Shown here one piece after another: positions 25,858 to 35,918 of a stretch of 64,000 nt of DNA. The position numbers and the translations under genes are program-made. Below the pieces are notes generated by a model. That model saw only the letters and a list, made by a program, of their open reading frames with translations. It was not told the DNA's origin and made no database searches. This DNA comes from JAVBLU01 sp031553225 (GTDB lineage: Bacteria; Bacillota; Clostridia; Christensenellales; UBA1750), in assembly GCA_031553225.1 (NCBI GenBank), contig JAVBLU010000020.1, positions 157,626-221,625 on the forward strand. Reading direction: 5' to 3'. The first letter of the stretch is position 1, and each line of letters opens with the position of its first letter.

Positions 25858-28301
25858 AAAAACTACGCTTGTTCGCCGCACTGCTTGCTTGCGCGCTGGT
25901 CTTTACCGCCTGCGCCGGCCCCGCGGAAGGCGGAAGCGCCACGGCCGGCCCGGCTGCAACGGCGGCCGCCTCCAAACTGGGCGGGTATGTGGAGAGCGCC
26001 ATGACCATGCCCGCCGACTACCAGAGCGTCACCAACCCCTCCGTGCTGCCGGACGGCTCTGTGATGGTCGCGGCCAAGAAAGGCGAGCAATGGAATCTGC
26101 TTACCTGGGCCAACACGACAACCGCACCATCCGTTATCCCCATCACGCTTCCCGAGCAAAGCGATATCCAGTCGCTCAGCGTAGCCTCGGACGGCGGCAT
26201 CTTGGTGCTCACCTCCGTGATGAACCGGCTGGTTATGCCGAGCGCGGCCACAGCCACAAACACCATGACCGGCACCGCGTCCAGCGCGGCGCCCGGGCTT
26301 TCTGTAGGCGGCGCGACCGCTACCAACAACGCAGGCAGCGGTGCAGCCGGCCGCCAGCAGCAAGCCGGAGGCGGAGGCACCGTTATGTTCAGCATGGACA
26401 ACATGAAGACGAGCGCCTACTGGCTGAAGGCGGACGGCACGGTGGACAAGCAGTTCACCGTGCAGGGCATGACGCAGGAGATACTGGCGCTGCCCGGCCA
26501 CAAAGCCGCCGTGCGCTCCATGCAGAGCGGCGGCGTGGACATCCTGGACGATGCGGGCGGCATTGAGCAAACCTTCTCGCCCAGCCAATCGGGCGGCAAC
26601 AATGGCGGGGGCGGCAACATTGCCACGAACGGCACGTCCTTGTTCTTGCTCGGCGGCGGCAAACTGACGACCTTCGATCTGGCCACCGGCAAGGAGAGCC
26701 GCAGCGCAGACGTGCAGGGCGCCAACAATGCGGTGCTGATCGCCGCGCCTGACGGCACGGTGTACGGAATATCCTCCAGCGCGGCGGTTAAGCTCGGTCC
26801 CACGGACACAGCATATACCTCCATCATGGACACGCCGAGCTACCTGATCGGCGATCCCACAAACAGCATCGTCGGCGCCTGCGCTCTGCCAGAGGGCACG
26901 CTGGTTGTCATGATCAACGAGGGCGAAGGCAGCTTTGGCGGCGGCGGGTTTGCGATGCGTATCGGGGGAGGCGGCAGCAGCGCGGAGACCTCGCAGCTGC
27001 TCGCCTATACCTTCCTGCCCACGTTGGACCTCTCCAACCGCACGGATTTCACCATCACCACGCTGCGCCAAACGCAAAAGCTGCGCAAGGCGGTCAGCGA
27101 GTTCCAGCGCGCGCATCCTGAGCTGAACGTAAAGGTGGCCGCGGCCATGGGCTCCACGGGCGACCGCTCGGCCACGGCAGACGACTACATTCGCTCCATC
27201 AACACGGACATTCTGGCCGGCAAGGGCGGCGACGTGATCATTCTGGACGGGCTGCCCGTGAAGAATTACATTGCCAAGGGCGTGCTCACCGACCTTTCGT
27301 CCGCCCTGTCGGGCATTGACTTCCTGGACGGAATCCTTCAGGGCAGCAAGTCGCAGGACGGCAAGCTTTACGCTATGCCCGCGCAGTTCACCTTCACCAC
27401 GCTGTGGGGCAAAAAGGACATCGTGGGTCAGATTACCTCGCTTGACGCGCTTGCCGATCTGCGCACGGCCGAGGGCAACAGCGTGATGTACGCGCGTACG
27501 CCCACCCAGTGGCTTAGCGCCCTGTACTACGCCAGCGAGAGCGGCTTCCGTGACAAGAACGGCCGCGTCAACTTCGATAACCCCGAGTTTATCGCCTTCC
27601 TGGAAGACCTCTACCTGCTGTATTCCACCCAGGCCGAAACCGCGCAGACCGCCCAAGGCGGACCCGGCCAAGGCGGACAGGGCGGCGCGGTGACCATGGC
27701 CGTGCCGGCGGGCGGCGGCCGCAACAACATGCAGGAGATGCAGGCGTTGCTCAACGGCTCCATCGAGCTGTATCCAACCACCATCGGCTCCACCATGACG
27801 CTGCCTACCTCCTACATGGTGGCCGGCGGCTCACAGAGCGCCTTTATCCCCACGCCCAGCGTTGCGGGGTCGGGCAACTCCTACACGCCTTCCCTCATTG
27901 CGGGTATCAACGCAAAAGCCAAGAATATGGCCATGGCCACGGAGTTCCTGAAGATGCTTTATTCGCCTGTTGTGCAGGAGCTGGAGCAAAACGACGGCCT
28001 GCCCACCGTGGCTCCTTCGTTGGATAAGATCATCGCCGACGCCGTGGAGCGCAGCCAGAACAGCAACGCCATGATGTTCATGCGCATGGGCGACTCCTCC
28101 ATCACCGTGGAACAGCCCAAGGAGGAGGACTGGAACAACCTGCGCGCCATGTGCGAGGCCCTGAACGTGCCCACTGTTGCGGATTCCACGCTGATGGGCT
28201 TTATCGTGGAGGAAACCGCCGCCTTCTTCCAGGGGCAGAAAACTGCCGCGGATACGGCAAAATCGCTTCAGCAGCGTGCCAACTCCTATCTGAACGAGTA
28301 A
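25854..28301 (+). CDS. Large extracellular solute-binding lipoprotein with extra N-terminal beta-rich domain
   Basis: 815 residues. The signal peptide ends in a lipobox-like LVFTAC with Cys20, so it is probably lipid-anchored. Residues about 40-390 contain repeated beta-strand units (SVLPDGSVMVAA, SVASDGGILVLT, IAAPDGTVYGIS) separated by Gly/Ser/Asn-rich linkers, suggesting a beta-propeller. From about residue 391 a family 1 solute-binding domain follows (LRKAVSEFQRAHPELNVKV, DVIILDGLPVKNYIAKGVL, KNMAMATEFLKMLYSPVVQ). A Gly-rich insertion lies near residue 605. The ATG overlaps the upstream stop (ATGA) and has GAAAGGAG. It should feed the two permeases, but a binding protein fused to a propeller is unusual. 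Confidence 0.85.
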   Translation: MKKLRLFAALLACALVFTACAGPAEGGSATAGPAATAAASKLGGYVESAMTMPADYQSVTNPSVLPDGSVMVAAKKGEQWNLLTWANTTTAPSVIPITLPEQSDIQSLSVASDGGILVLTSVMNRLVMPSAATATNTMTGTASSAAPGLSVGGATATNNAGSGAAGRQQQAGGGGTVMFSMDNMKTSAYWLKADGTVDKQFTVQGMTQEILALPGHKAAVRSMQSGGVDILDDAGGIEQTFSPSQSGGNNGGGGNIATNGTSLFLLGGGKLTTFDLATGKESRSADVQGANNAVLIAAPDGTVYGISSSAAVKLGPTDTAYTSIMDTPSYLIGDPTNSIVGACALPEGTLVVMINEGEGSFGGGGFAMRIGGGGSSAETSQLLAYTFLPTLDLSNRTDFTITTLRQTQKLRKAVSEFQRAHPELNVKVAAAMGSTGDRSATADDYIRSINTDILAGKGGDVIILDGLPVKNYIAKGVLTDLSSALSGIDFLDGILQGSKSQDGKLYAMPAQFTFTTLWGKKDIVGQITSLDALADLRTAEGNSVMYARTPTQWLSALYYASESGFRDKNGRVNFDNPEFIAFLEDLYLLYSTQAETAQTAQGGPGQGGQGGAVTMAVPAGGGRNNMQEMQALLNGSIELYPTTIGSTMTLPTSYMVAGGSQSAFIPTPSVAGSGNSYTPSLIAGINAKAKNMAMATEFLKMLYSPVVQELEQNDGLPTVAPSLDKIIADAVERSQNSNAMMFMRMGDSSITVEQPKEEDWNNLRAMCEALNVPTVADSTLMGFIVEETAAFFQGQKTAADTAKSLQQRANSYLNE

Positions 28302-28317
28302 GGACGCGCGTGCTTCG

Positions 28318-28348
28318 GGGGCGGCGGAAAACGCCGCTCCTTTGTTTT
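28318..28348 (+). terminator. Terminator closing the transporter operon
   Basis: GCGGCG-GAAAA-CGCCGC stem extended by three G-pyrimidine pairs, then TTTGTTTT. It starts 16 nt after the lipoprotein stop. Confidence 0.8.
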
Positions 28349-28413
28349 ATGCTTTCGCACACGGCGGCCTTGTAGTACAATGAAAAATGGGCAAAGCCAT
28401 GGAGGGATTGCGT

Positions 28414-30429
28414 ATGCGGCTTTCATTGTCGTCCTTTTCCCTGGAAAATGCGGTCGCGGGACACATCGCGCCGGGCTTACTGGACGTGACCATGGCCGGC
28501 AGCGGCGGACGCATCGTATACGCCGGCGATTGCGCGGCGTTGGGCGCAGGCGGATACCTTGTCTTTGAGGCGTACACGCCCGAGGAACACAGTGTATGTC
28601 TCCTGCTTGAGTTTTGGCAGCAGGAAGCGGCGGCGGATGCCGAGGCGGATTTCTGGGTGAAGGTGGGCATACTTCCTGGTTTGCCTACGACCATCGCTTT
28701 TCCGCTGCAAGCCCTAGACTCGCGGCGCATGTTTATCCCGCCCGCGCCCGGGCGGCTGAAGATGGTCGCCTTCGGCAAGCCTTTCGACGTGGCGCGCATG
28801 GGGCGGTTCGCCATCGGCACGACGCCCTGCCACCACGCCTGCCGCCTGCGCATCGTCGATGTGCAGGCGACGCTGCAGGAGCCCGCCTACCATCTGCCGG
28901 AAGGCGTTAAGCTGGTGGATGGCATGGGACAACTAAAAACAAAGCGGTTTGCAGGCAAATTCGATGATGAAAAAGCCATGACCGCTTACCTGCGCGCTGA
29001 GTACGAGCAGGCCGCCGCGGCGCCGGACGTCTTCCCGTTCCCGCACATGAGCCGCTACGGCGGCGACACGCGGCGAAAGTTTGAGGCAACCGGATACTTC
29101 CGCAGCTGCAAGGACGGGCGCTGGTGGCTGGTGGACCCGGAGGGCAACGCCTTTTTTTCCACGGGCCTAGACTGCGTGGGCACGACCGCAGCGCGCCTTA
29201 CCGGCCTCGAGCCCTTCTTTGAAGGTTTGCCCGAGCGGGACGACGCGGCGCTCGCCTCGTGCTACACCCAATCGCACGGCTACTACGATGAGGCCGGTAA
29301 AAGGTATCGTTTCTTCGATTTCAACAAGGCAAACCTCATCCGCGCCTTCGGCGATTGCTGGTTCGAACGCTTTGCCGTGCTCACGCGCCACCGCCTGAAG
29401 CGCTGGGGCTTCAACACGATCGGCAACTGGTCGGACGAGAGGTTTATCGCCGCATCCGGCATGCCCTACGTCTTTCCCATGGAGGGGTTTCCCGGCACGA
29501 AGGAATTCATTTTCCGTGATTTTCCCGATGTATTCGCCGAGGAATACGAAAAGAACGCCCGCGTTTTTTCCGGGCAGCTCGCCGCTAAGCTGAACGACCG
29601 GAACATGATCGGCTATTTCATGCGCAACGAGCCGACCTGGGCCTTTGTGGAGGGGCTGTGCATCGCCGAGGAAATGCTGGCCCACCCGGCGCGCTTTGCG
29701 TCCAAGACGCGCCTTGTAGAGGAGCTGCGCGGCCGCTACGGCAGTGCGAGCGCGTTGGGCGACGCCTGGGGGCTTCCGATTGCCTCCTTTGACGATCTCT
29801 ACCGCCCCATTCGTAACGCCCGATCGCTCGGCATGGCCGCGGCGCGCGACCTGGACGGCTTTTCGCACAAAATGTACGAAGCCTACAACACGGTGCCGGC
29901 TGTGTGCTGCCGGGCCGTGGACGCTCGCCATATGAATCTGGGCATGCGCTACGGCTACATCAGCCAGCCCGGGGTACTGGCCGGGTGGCGGAGTTTTGAC
30001 TGCTTCTCCATCAACAGCTATTCCATGAGGCCAAACGCCCAGATCGACCAGGCTGCGGCGCTACTCGACCTGCCGATCATGGTGGGGGAGTACCACTTCG
30101 GCAGTCTGGAGGGCGGGCTGACAGCCACGGGACTGCGCGCCGTGACGAGCCAGGAGGAGCGTGGCGCCGCGTACCGCTATTTTTTGGAACAGGGCGCAGC
30201 GCATCCATCCTTCGTAGGCGCACATTACTTTCCCCTATACGATCAGCCGCCTCTTGGCCGTTTCGATGGAGAGAACTACCAAATCGGCTTTGCCACAAAC
30301 ACGCACGTGCCCTATGCGCCGCTCGTGGAAGCGGCGCGTTTGGCGCACGAAGCGATGTACGACGTGTGTGCGGGCGTGCGGCCGCCTTATGCCAGGCAGG
30401 GGTTGCAGATCCCGCGCATCGCGTTTTAA
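28414..30429 (+). CDS. Glycoside hydrolase, GH-A clan (beta-agarase/GH50-like)
   Basis: 671 residues. The N-terminal 210 residues are a beta-rich domain. The catalytic barrel begins near RSCKDGRWWLVDPEGNAFF, a hallmark of agarase-like enzymes. The likely acid/base Glu lies in GYFMRNEPTWAF and the likely nucleophile Glu in IMVGEYHFG, the usual strand 4 and strand 7 sites of clan GH-A. No signal peptide is seen, so it is cytoplasmic. The ATG at 28414 has GGAGGG 7 nt upstream. It directly follows the transporter operon, so it may process the imported sugar. Substrate is not deducible; GH50 is a resemblance, not a proven membership. Confidence 0.75.
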   Translation: MRLSLSSFSLENAVAGHIAPGLLDVTMAGSGGRIVYAGDCAALGAGGYLVFEAYTPEEHSVCLLLEFWQQEAAADAEADFWVKVGILPGLPTTIAFPLQALDSRRMFIPPAPGRLKMVAFGKPFDVARMGRFAIGTTPCHHACRLRIVDVQATLQEPAYHLPEGVKLVDGMGQLKTKRFAGKFDDEKAMTAYLRAEYEQAAAAPDVFPFPHMSRYGGDTRRKFEATGYFRSCKDGRWWLVDPEGNAFFSTGLDCVGTTAARLTGLEPFFEGLPERDDAALASCYTQSHGYYDEAGKRYRFFDFNKANLIRAFGDCWFERFAVLTRHRLKRWGFNTIGNWSDERFIAASGMPYVFPMEGFPGTKEFIFRDFPDVFAEEYEKNARVFSGQLAAKLNDRNMIGYFMRNEPTWAFVEGLCIAEEMLAHPARFASKTRLVEELRGRYGSASALGDAWGLPIASFDDLYRPIRNARSLGMAAARDLDGFSHKMYEAYNTVPAVCCRAVDARHMNLGMRYGYISQPGVLAGWRSFDCFSINSYSMRPNAQIDQAAALLDLPIMVGEYHFGSLEGGLTATGLRAVTSQEERGAAYRYFLEQGAAHPSFVGAHYFPLYDQPPLGRFDGENYQIGFATNTHVPYAPLVEAARLAHEAMYDVCAGVRPPYARQGLQIPRIAF

Positions 30430-30441
30430 GGAGGAATTTGT

Positions 30442-31032
30442 TTGTTCATCTGCGCGCATTCCGGCTTTGACGGGGCACCGGACAACTCGCTGCAGTCCAT
30501 CCGCGCGGGCGCGGAATGCGCGCCGTTCACCGAGGTGGACGTGCGCGTGAATGCCTACGGGGAGGCGTACCTGTCACACGACGCGCTCGTTTCCGGCCGG
30601 CCGTACGTGCCGCTTCGTGAGGCGCTACTTACCGTACGCGAGCTTGGCCTTACGGTGAACCTTGATTTGAAGCAGCCCGAAGCCGCGCGGCCGTGCGCGG
30701 AGCTGTGCGTTGAGCTGGGGCTCTCCTCTCGCGCGTTCTTTACCGGTCTGGAGCCGGAGTGGGCCGCGCTTGTGGCGGGCATGAACTTGCCCGTGCGGCA
30801 CATGCTCAACGTGCCGCGGCAGCTGGCCGCCGACCCGTGCGCTGCTGTCGCCGCCGCGCTATCCGTGCACGCCTGCGGGCTCAATCTGCAGTTTCGCGGC
30901 GTTACGGAGGAACTCGTACATGCGGCGGGCCTGTCGCTGCTGCCCGTATGGGCATGGACGGTGAACCTGCCCGAGGACAAAGCGTACATGGCGCGGCTGC
31001 AAGTGTTCGGCATTACCACCCGCACCCGCTAG
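30442..31032 (+). CDS. Glycerophosphodiester phosphodiesterase-like protein
   Basis: 196-residue TIM-barrel protein. AHSGFDGAPDNSLQSIRAG, then TEVDVRVNAYGEAYLSHD, corresponds to the GDPD signature (AHRG...ENT, ExD, HD), with the first His, the Glu-x-Asp pair and the second His kept and the usual Arg replaced by Ser. It is shorter than typical GDPDs (about 240 residues), missing part of the insertion. The start is TTG at 30442, chosen because AGGAGG lies 7 nt upstream and no ATG follows before the motif. It is 12 nt after the glycosidase stop, so the two are co-transcribed. Confidence 0.82.
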   Translation: MFICAHSGFDGAPDNSLQSIRAGAECAPFTEVDVRVNAYGEAYLSHDALVSGRPYVPLREALLTVRELGLTVNLDLKQPEAARPCAELCVELGLSSRAFFTGLEPEWAALVAGMNLPVRHMLNVPRQLAADPCAAVAAALSVHACGLNLQFRGVTEELVHAAGLSLLPVWAWTVNLPEDKAYMARLQVFGITTRTR

Positions 31033-31040
31033 CCCCGGCA

Positions 31041-31079
31041 AAAAACAGGCGGGCCCATATCAGCGGGCCCGCCTGTTTT
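31041..31079. terminator. Bidirectional terminator
   Basis: AAACAGGCGGGCCC / GGGCCCGCCTGTTT perfect stem with A- and T-runs on the two sides, lying between convergent genes. Confidence 0.92.
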
Positions 31080-31470
31080 CTATGGATGGCTGCGCCTCAG
31101 AAATTCGTCGATTAGGGCGATATCCGCAATGTCCTTATCCCGGCCAAGCAATTCTTTCTGCTTGCGGATGGAGGGGAGCGTTGCAACGCAAACGCCGCCG
31201 ATGAGCTGCGTTTCCGCCACCATCCAATCCTCTAGAAACTCGCAAACGTCCAGGCAGACGACCCTGCGTTTGCCGTCGGAGGAGTGGGAGAGGGGAAACC
31301 CCTGCGCAAGCAGAAGGTCAACCAGCTGCGCCCGCACCCGGCGTCGATGTCCCGCGTGCACGCCTTCACGCCGTGCAGCACCAGTCCGGCGCCCGCCGAT
31401 ACCAAAAAAACGCCCCTGCGGGCAGCTGCAGCTCAGCAAGCAGGCGCAATATGTCGTCGCGGTCGAGCAT
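31080..31470 (-). pseudogene. Nucleotidyltransferase-like gene broken by two frameshifts
   Basis: The ATG at 31470 has an ideal AAGGAG 8-9 nt upstream and gives MLDRDDILRLLAELQLPAGAFF. The frame is then lost at a run of seven T residues (31404-31410). A shift by -1 restores LVSAGAGLVLHGVKACTRDID, the glycine-helix and Asp-x-Asp core of small nucleotidyltransferase-fold proteins. A second -1 shift at a G-run near 31334-31340 restores AQLVDLLLAQGFPL through IDEFLRRSHP and the stop. The restored protein would be about 130 residues. Both lesions are single-base losses in homopolymers, so a real pseudogene, assembly error or (first site only) programmed frameshifting are all possible. Confidence 0.75.
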
Positions 31471-31497
31471 GCTGCGCACTCCTTTCCATGAACAGTA

Positions 31498-33506
<2,009 letters not shown>

Positions 33507-33510
<4 letters not shown>

Positions 33511-34643
33511 GTGGCCGCGGGCGGGGTTACAGGCTGCTCGGGCCGCGCGATGCGCGTCTGGTTCTTGCCGGCATGCTTGGCATCATACAGCGCCTGATCC
33601 ACCGCCGAGAAAAACTCGCGCCGCCCGGTGTACGTCTCCTTGTAGGTGCAAACGCCCATGCTCACCGTGCAGGTAAGCCCTGTATCGGGTACCACGCGGT
33701 TTTGAAAATCCAGCCGTACGCGCTCGGAAAGGCGCATTGCCTCGGCCTCGTCGGCCATTGTGATGATGACGAACTCTTCCCCTCCATAGCGGTAGGGGGT
33801 GTCCGTGGGCGAGAGACACTGCCGGATGGATCCAACGAGCGTCATGATGACCCGGTCGCCCATCTCGTGGCCGTGCTTGTCGTTGATGAGTTTGAAATCG
33901 TCCAGATCCATCAGGATGAGGGAAAAAGTGACGCCCGTTTTTTGATGGGCCAGAATCTGCGTGTCCAGCGCCTCGTAAAACGCCGCGTGGTTGTACAGCT
34001 TTGTAAAGGAATCAAGCTTGACCAGCTGCTCGAGCATTTGCTTGCGCATGTCGGCCTGCGCGTTTTTCATGCCCAACTCTGTGATGCGCGCCATAACGGC
34101 GTAAGCCATCACAATCTCGCCCAGCAGCATGATGATGGTCGTCAACACTTCCATCTGGTAGTTTGGAGGCAACGTAAGGTGGCTGAAGTAGGGCATGTAG
34201 ATGAGCGCGTAACCCAGATAATCGATGAAATTGATGGCAAAGGCGAAAAACAGGAGCCTGCGGTCGGCATAGGCCAGGGAGAAAGCCACGGGATATGCGA
34301 ATACCATGGCCAAAATGGCGACGTTCGCGTGCACAATGGCCATCTGCAGCGCCATCAGTGTAGCGGCCGCAAGGGGAAAGGCGTTGCGCTGCAAAGGGGT
34401 GGCGCGGCTTTTGGCAAAGAGCAGTTCCGCCGTGCCCAGCACAATCACGTTGACGATGGTGGGGATGAGAGCGAAGTTGCGCATATATTCGATGGGATCG
34501 CGCCCTGCCAAGACCGTTTTATGAAAACACAAATAGAAGACGATCTCGGCGACGGCAATCATCACCGCTATGGACCACAAGGTCCGCATGGCTTTTCTGT
34601 TCCAGACTTCTTGGTCATGGACCTGTTGGTGGATTTGGTTCAA
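33507..34643 (-). CDS. Membrane-bound diguanylate cyclase (GGDEF)
   Basis: 378 residues. Six hydrophobic helices (about residues 20-190) precede a C-terminal GGDEF domain that makes cyclic di-GMP from GTP. The active-site loop is intact (RYGGEEFVII), and the metal/substrate segment SLILMDLDDFKLINDKHGHEMGD is present. The inhibitory RxxD site five residues before the loop reads SPTD, so product feedback through that Arg is probably lost. The start is TTG at 34643 with AGGGGA 7-8 nt upstream and a clear promoter further up. It forms an operon with recG. Confidence 0.9.
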
Positions 34644-34679
34644 CAGACTATCCCCTGTTCACCGTATATGAATGGTAGT

Positions 34680-34707
34680 ATTATACAGCAAATACGCAAA
34701 AAGACAA
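34680..34707 (-). promoter_or_regulatory. Promoter of the diguanylate cyclase-recG operon
   Basis: Minus-strand -35 TTGTCT (34702-34707), 16-nt spacer, perfect -10 TATAAT (34680-34685), in a short AT-rich stretch. Confidence 0.7.
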
Positions 34708-34813
34708 TCATAAAGCGGAATCACGCGATGCAATCCGCCGAGCGGCCGTGTCAAAATGGTTTTTCAGTCAATGAGGTGTCACGATGGGCGAATGAGATGC
34801 CGGCACAAAGGCA

Positions 34814-34881
34814 GTGGCTCTGCGGCATGAGCCACACCAGGCGAAGGTCAGGGAAGAACGCGCGGAGCGCTCTCCCCTGAC
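34814..34881 (-). terminator. Two hairpins downstream of the sugar dehydrogenase gene
   Basis: GTCAGGG / CCCTGAC (34847-34853 with 34875-34881) and GTGGCTC / GAGCCAC (34814-34820 with 34829-34835). The second is followed on the minus strand by TGCCTTTGTG, a weak U-tract. They probably end the GH4-dehydrogenase operon. Confidence 0.5.
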
Positions 34882-34895
34882 GGGCGGGCTGCGTT

Positions 34896-35882
34896 TTATT
34901 GCTTGAAGCTGACCTCGCGTTTTTCTCGGTGGGCAATGTAGGCGTATTCCATCAGCTGGCTGAGGGCGACGGCGTCCTTCAGACCGAATTCGATGGGTTT
35001 GCCGTACAATACGCCGTCAATGAACATATCAAGCGGGTGGGGGAGGGCGGCGGGCAGGCGGTCGGGCTTGATCCACCCCTCTACTTCGCCCTTCAACTTG
35101 CTCGAGCGGATGGCGATCTCGCCGCCGCGCACGAGCGCGGCCCCTTCGGTGCCGTACACCTCGGTGGAAGCGGGGCTCATGGCCGACACGAGCGAGGTCT
35201 CCACAACCGCGATGACGCCCTTCTCAAACTCGATCGTGCACACGGAGTTATCCTCTACCTGGCGGCCGGTGGAATAGGCGAAGGTGGACTGGATCTTTTC
35301 AGGCTTGCCCAGAAGCCAGCTGGCCAGATACATCGGGTGCGCACCCAGATCCATCATGGCGCCGCCCCCTGTGGTTTGCGGGTCATACCAGTACTCCGGC
35401 AGCCAGCCGCGCGAAGCGCCGTCGTGCGCGTTGCGCACGCGCATCAGTGTCACATCGCCCAAGAGACCGCTGTCCACAATCTGCTTTAGGTACAGGTTGG
35501 CCGGCTGGGTGCGGTGCGGGAAGGAGATGCAGAATTTGACGTTCGCGCGCTCCACTTCAGCGGCGATGCGCTGCGCCTCTGCCGTGGTGAGGGCGAGCAC
35601 CTTCTCGGTAAAGATGTGCTTGCCGGCGCGCGCGGCGGCGATGATCACTTCAGGGTGCATGTTCGTAGGCGCGTCCACAAGCACGGCGTCTACGTCCTTG
35701 CGGTCCAGGCAGGCGGCCAGATCCGCCTCAAACGGAACGCCCAGGGAATCGGCCCATGCCTTGCCGCGCGCGGGGTCCTCGTCCCAGGCGCAGGTGATGA
35801 CGGCGTCGCTGCGCTTCATGACGTGTTTGGCGTATCCGTCGGCGTGCACGTGCCACTTGGAGAGTACGGCGAAACGAAGCAT
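34896..35882 (-). CDS. Gfo/Idh/MocA-family sugar dehydrogenase
   Basis: 328-residue NAD(P)-dependent oxidoreductase acting on a sugar or polyol. The EK pair of the catalytic motif is kept (FTEKVLAL, with Val instead of Pro). The active-site region GGGAMMDLGAHPMYLASWLLG retains Asp and His. This is in contrast to the degenerate family member near 12.4 kb. The ATG at 35882 follows GGGAGG. The GH4 glycosidase gene lies 36 nt upstream on the same strand, so the pair probably handles one substrate. Confidence 0.9.
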   Translation of the reverse strand: MLRFAVLSKWHVHADGYAKHVMKRSDAVITCAWDEDPARGKAWADSLGVPFEADLAACLDRKDVDAVLVDAPTNMHPEVIIAAARAGKHIFTEKVLALTTAEAQRIAAEVERANVKFCISFPHRTQPANLYLKQIVDSGLLGDVTLMRVRNAHDGASRGWLPEYWYDPQTTGGGAMMDLGAHPMYLASWLLGKPEKIQSTFAYSTGRQVEDNSVCTIEFEKGVIAVVETSLVSAMSPASTEVYGTEGAALVRGGEIAIRSSKLKGEVEGWIKPDRLPAALPHPLDMFIDGVLYGKPIEFGLKDAVALSQLMEYAYIAHREKREVSFKQ

Positions 35883-35918
35883 TGATGTATTCCTCCCGTG
35901 TGAAATCGAGGGCCTGCG

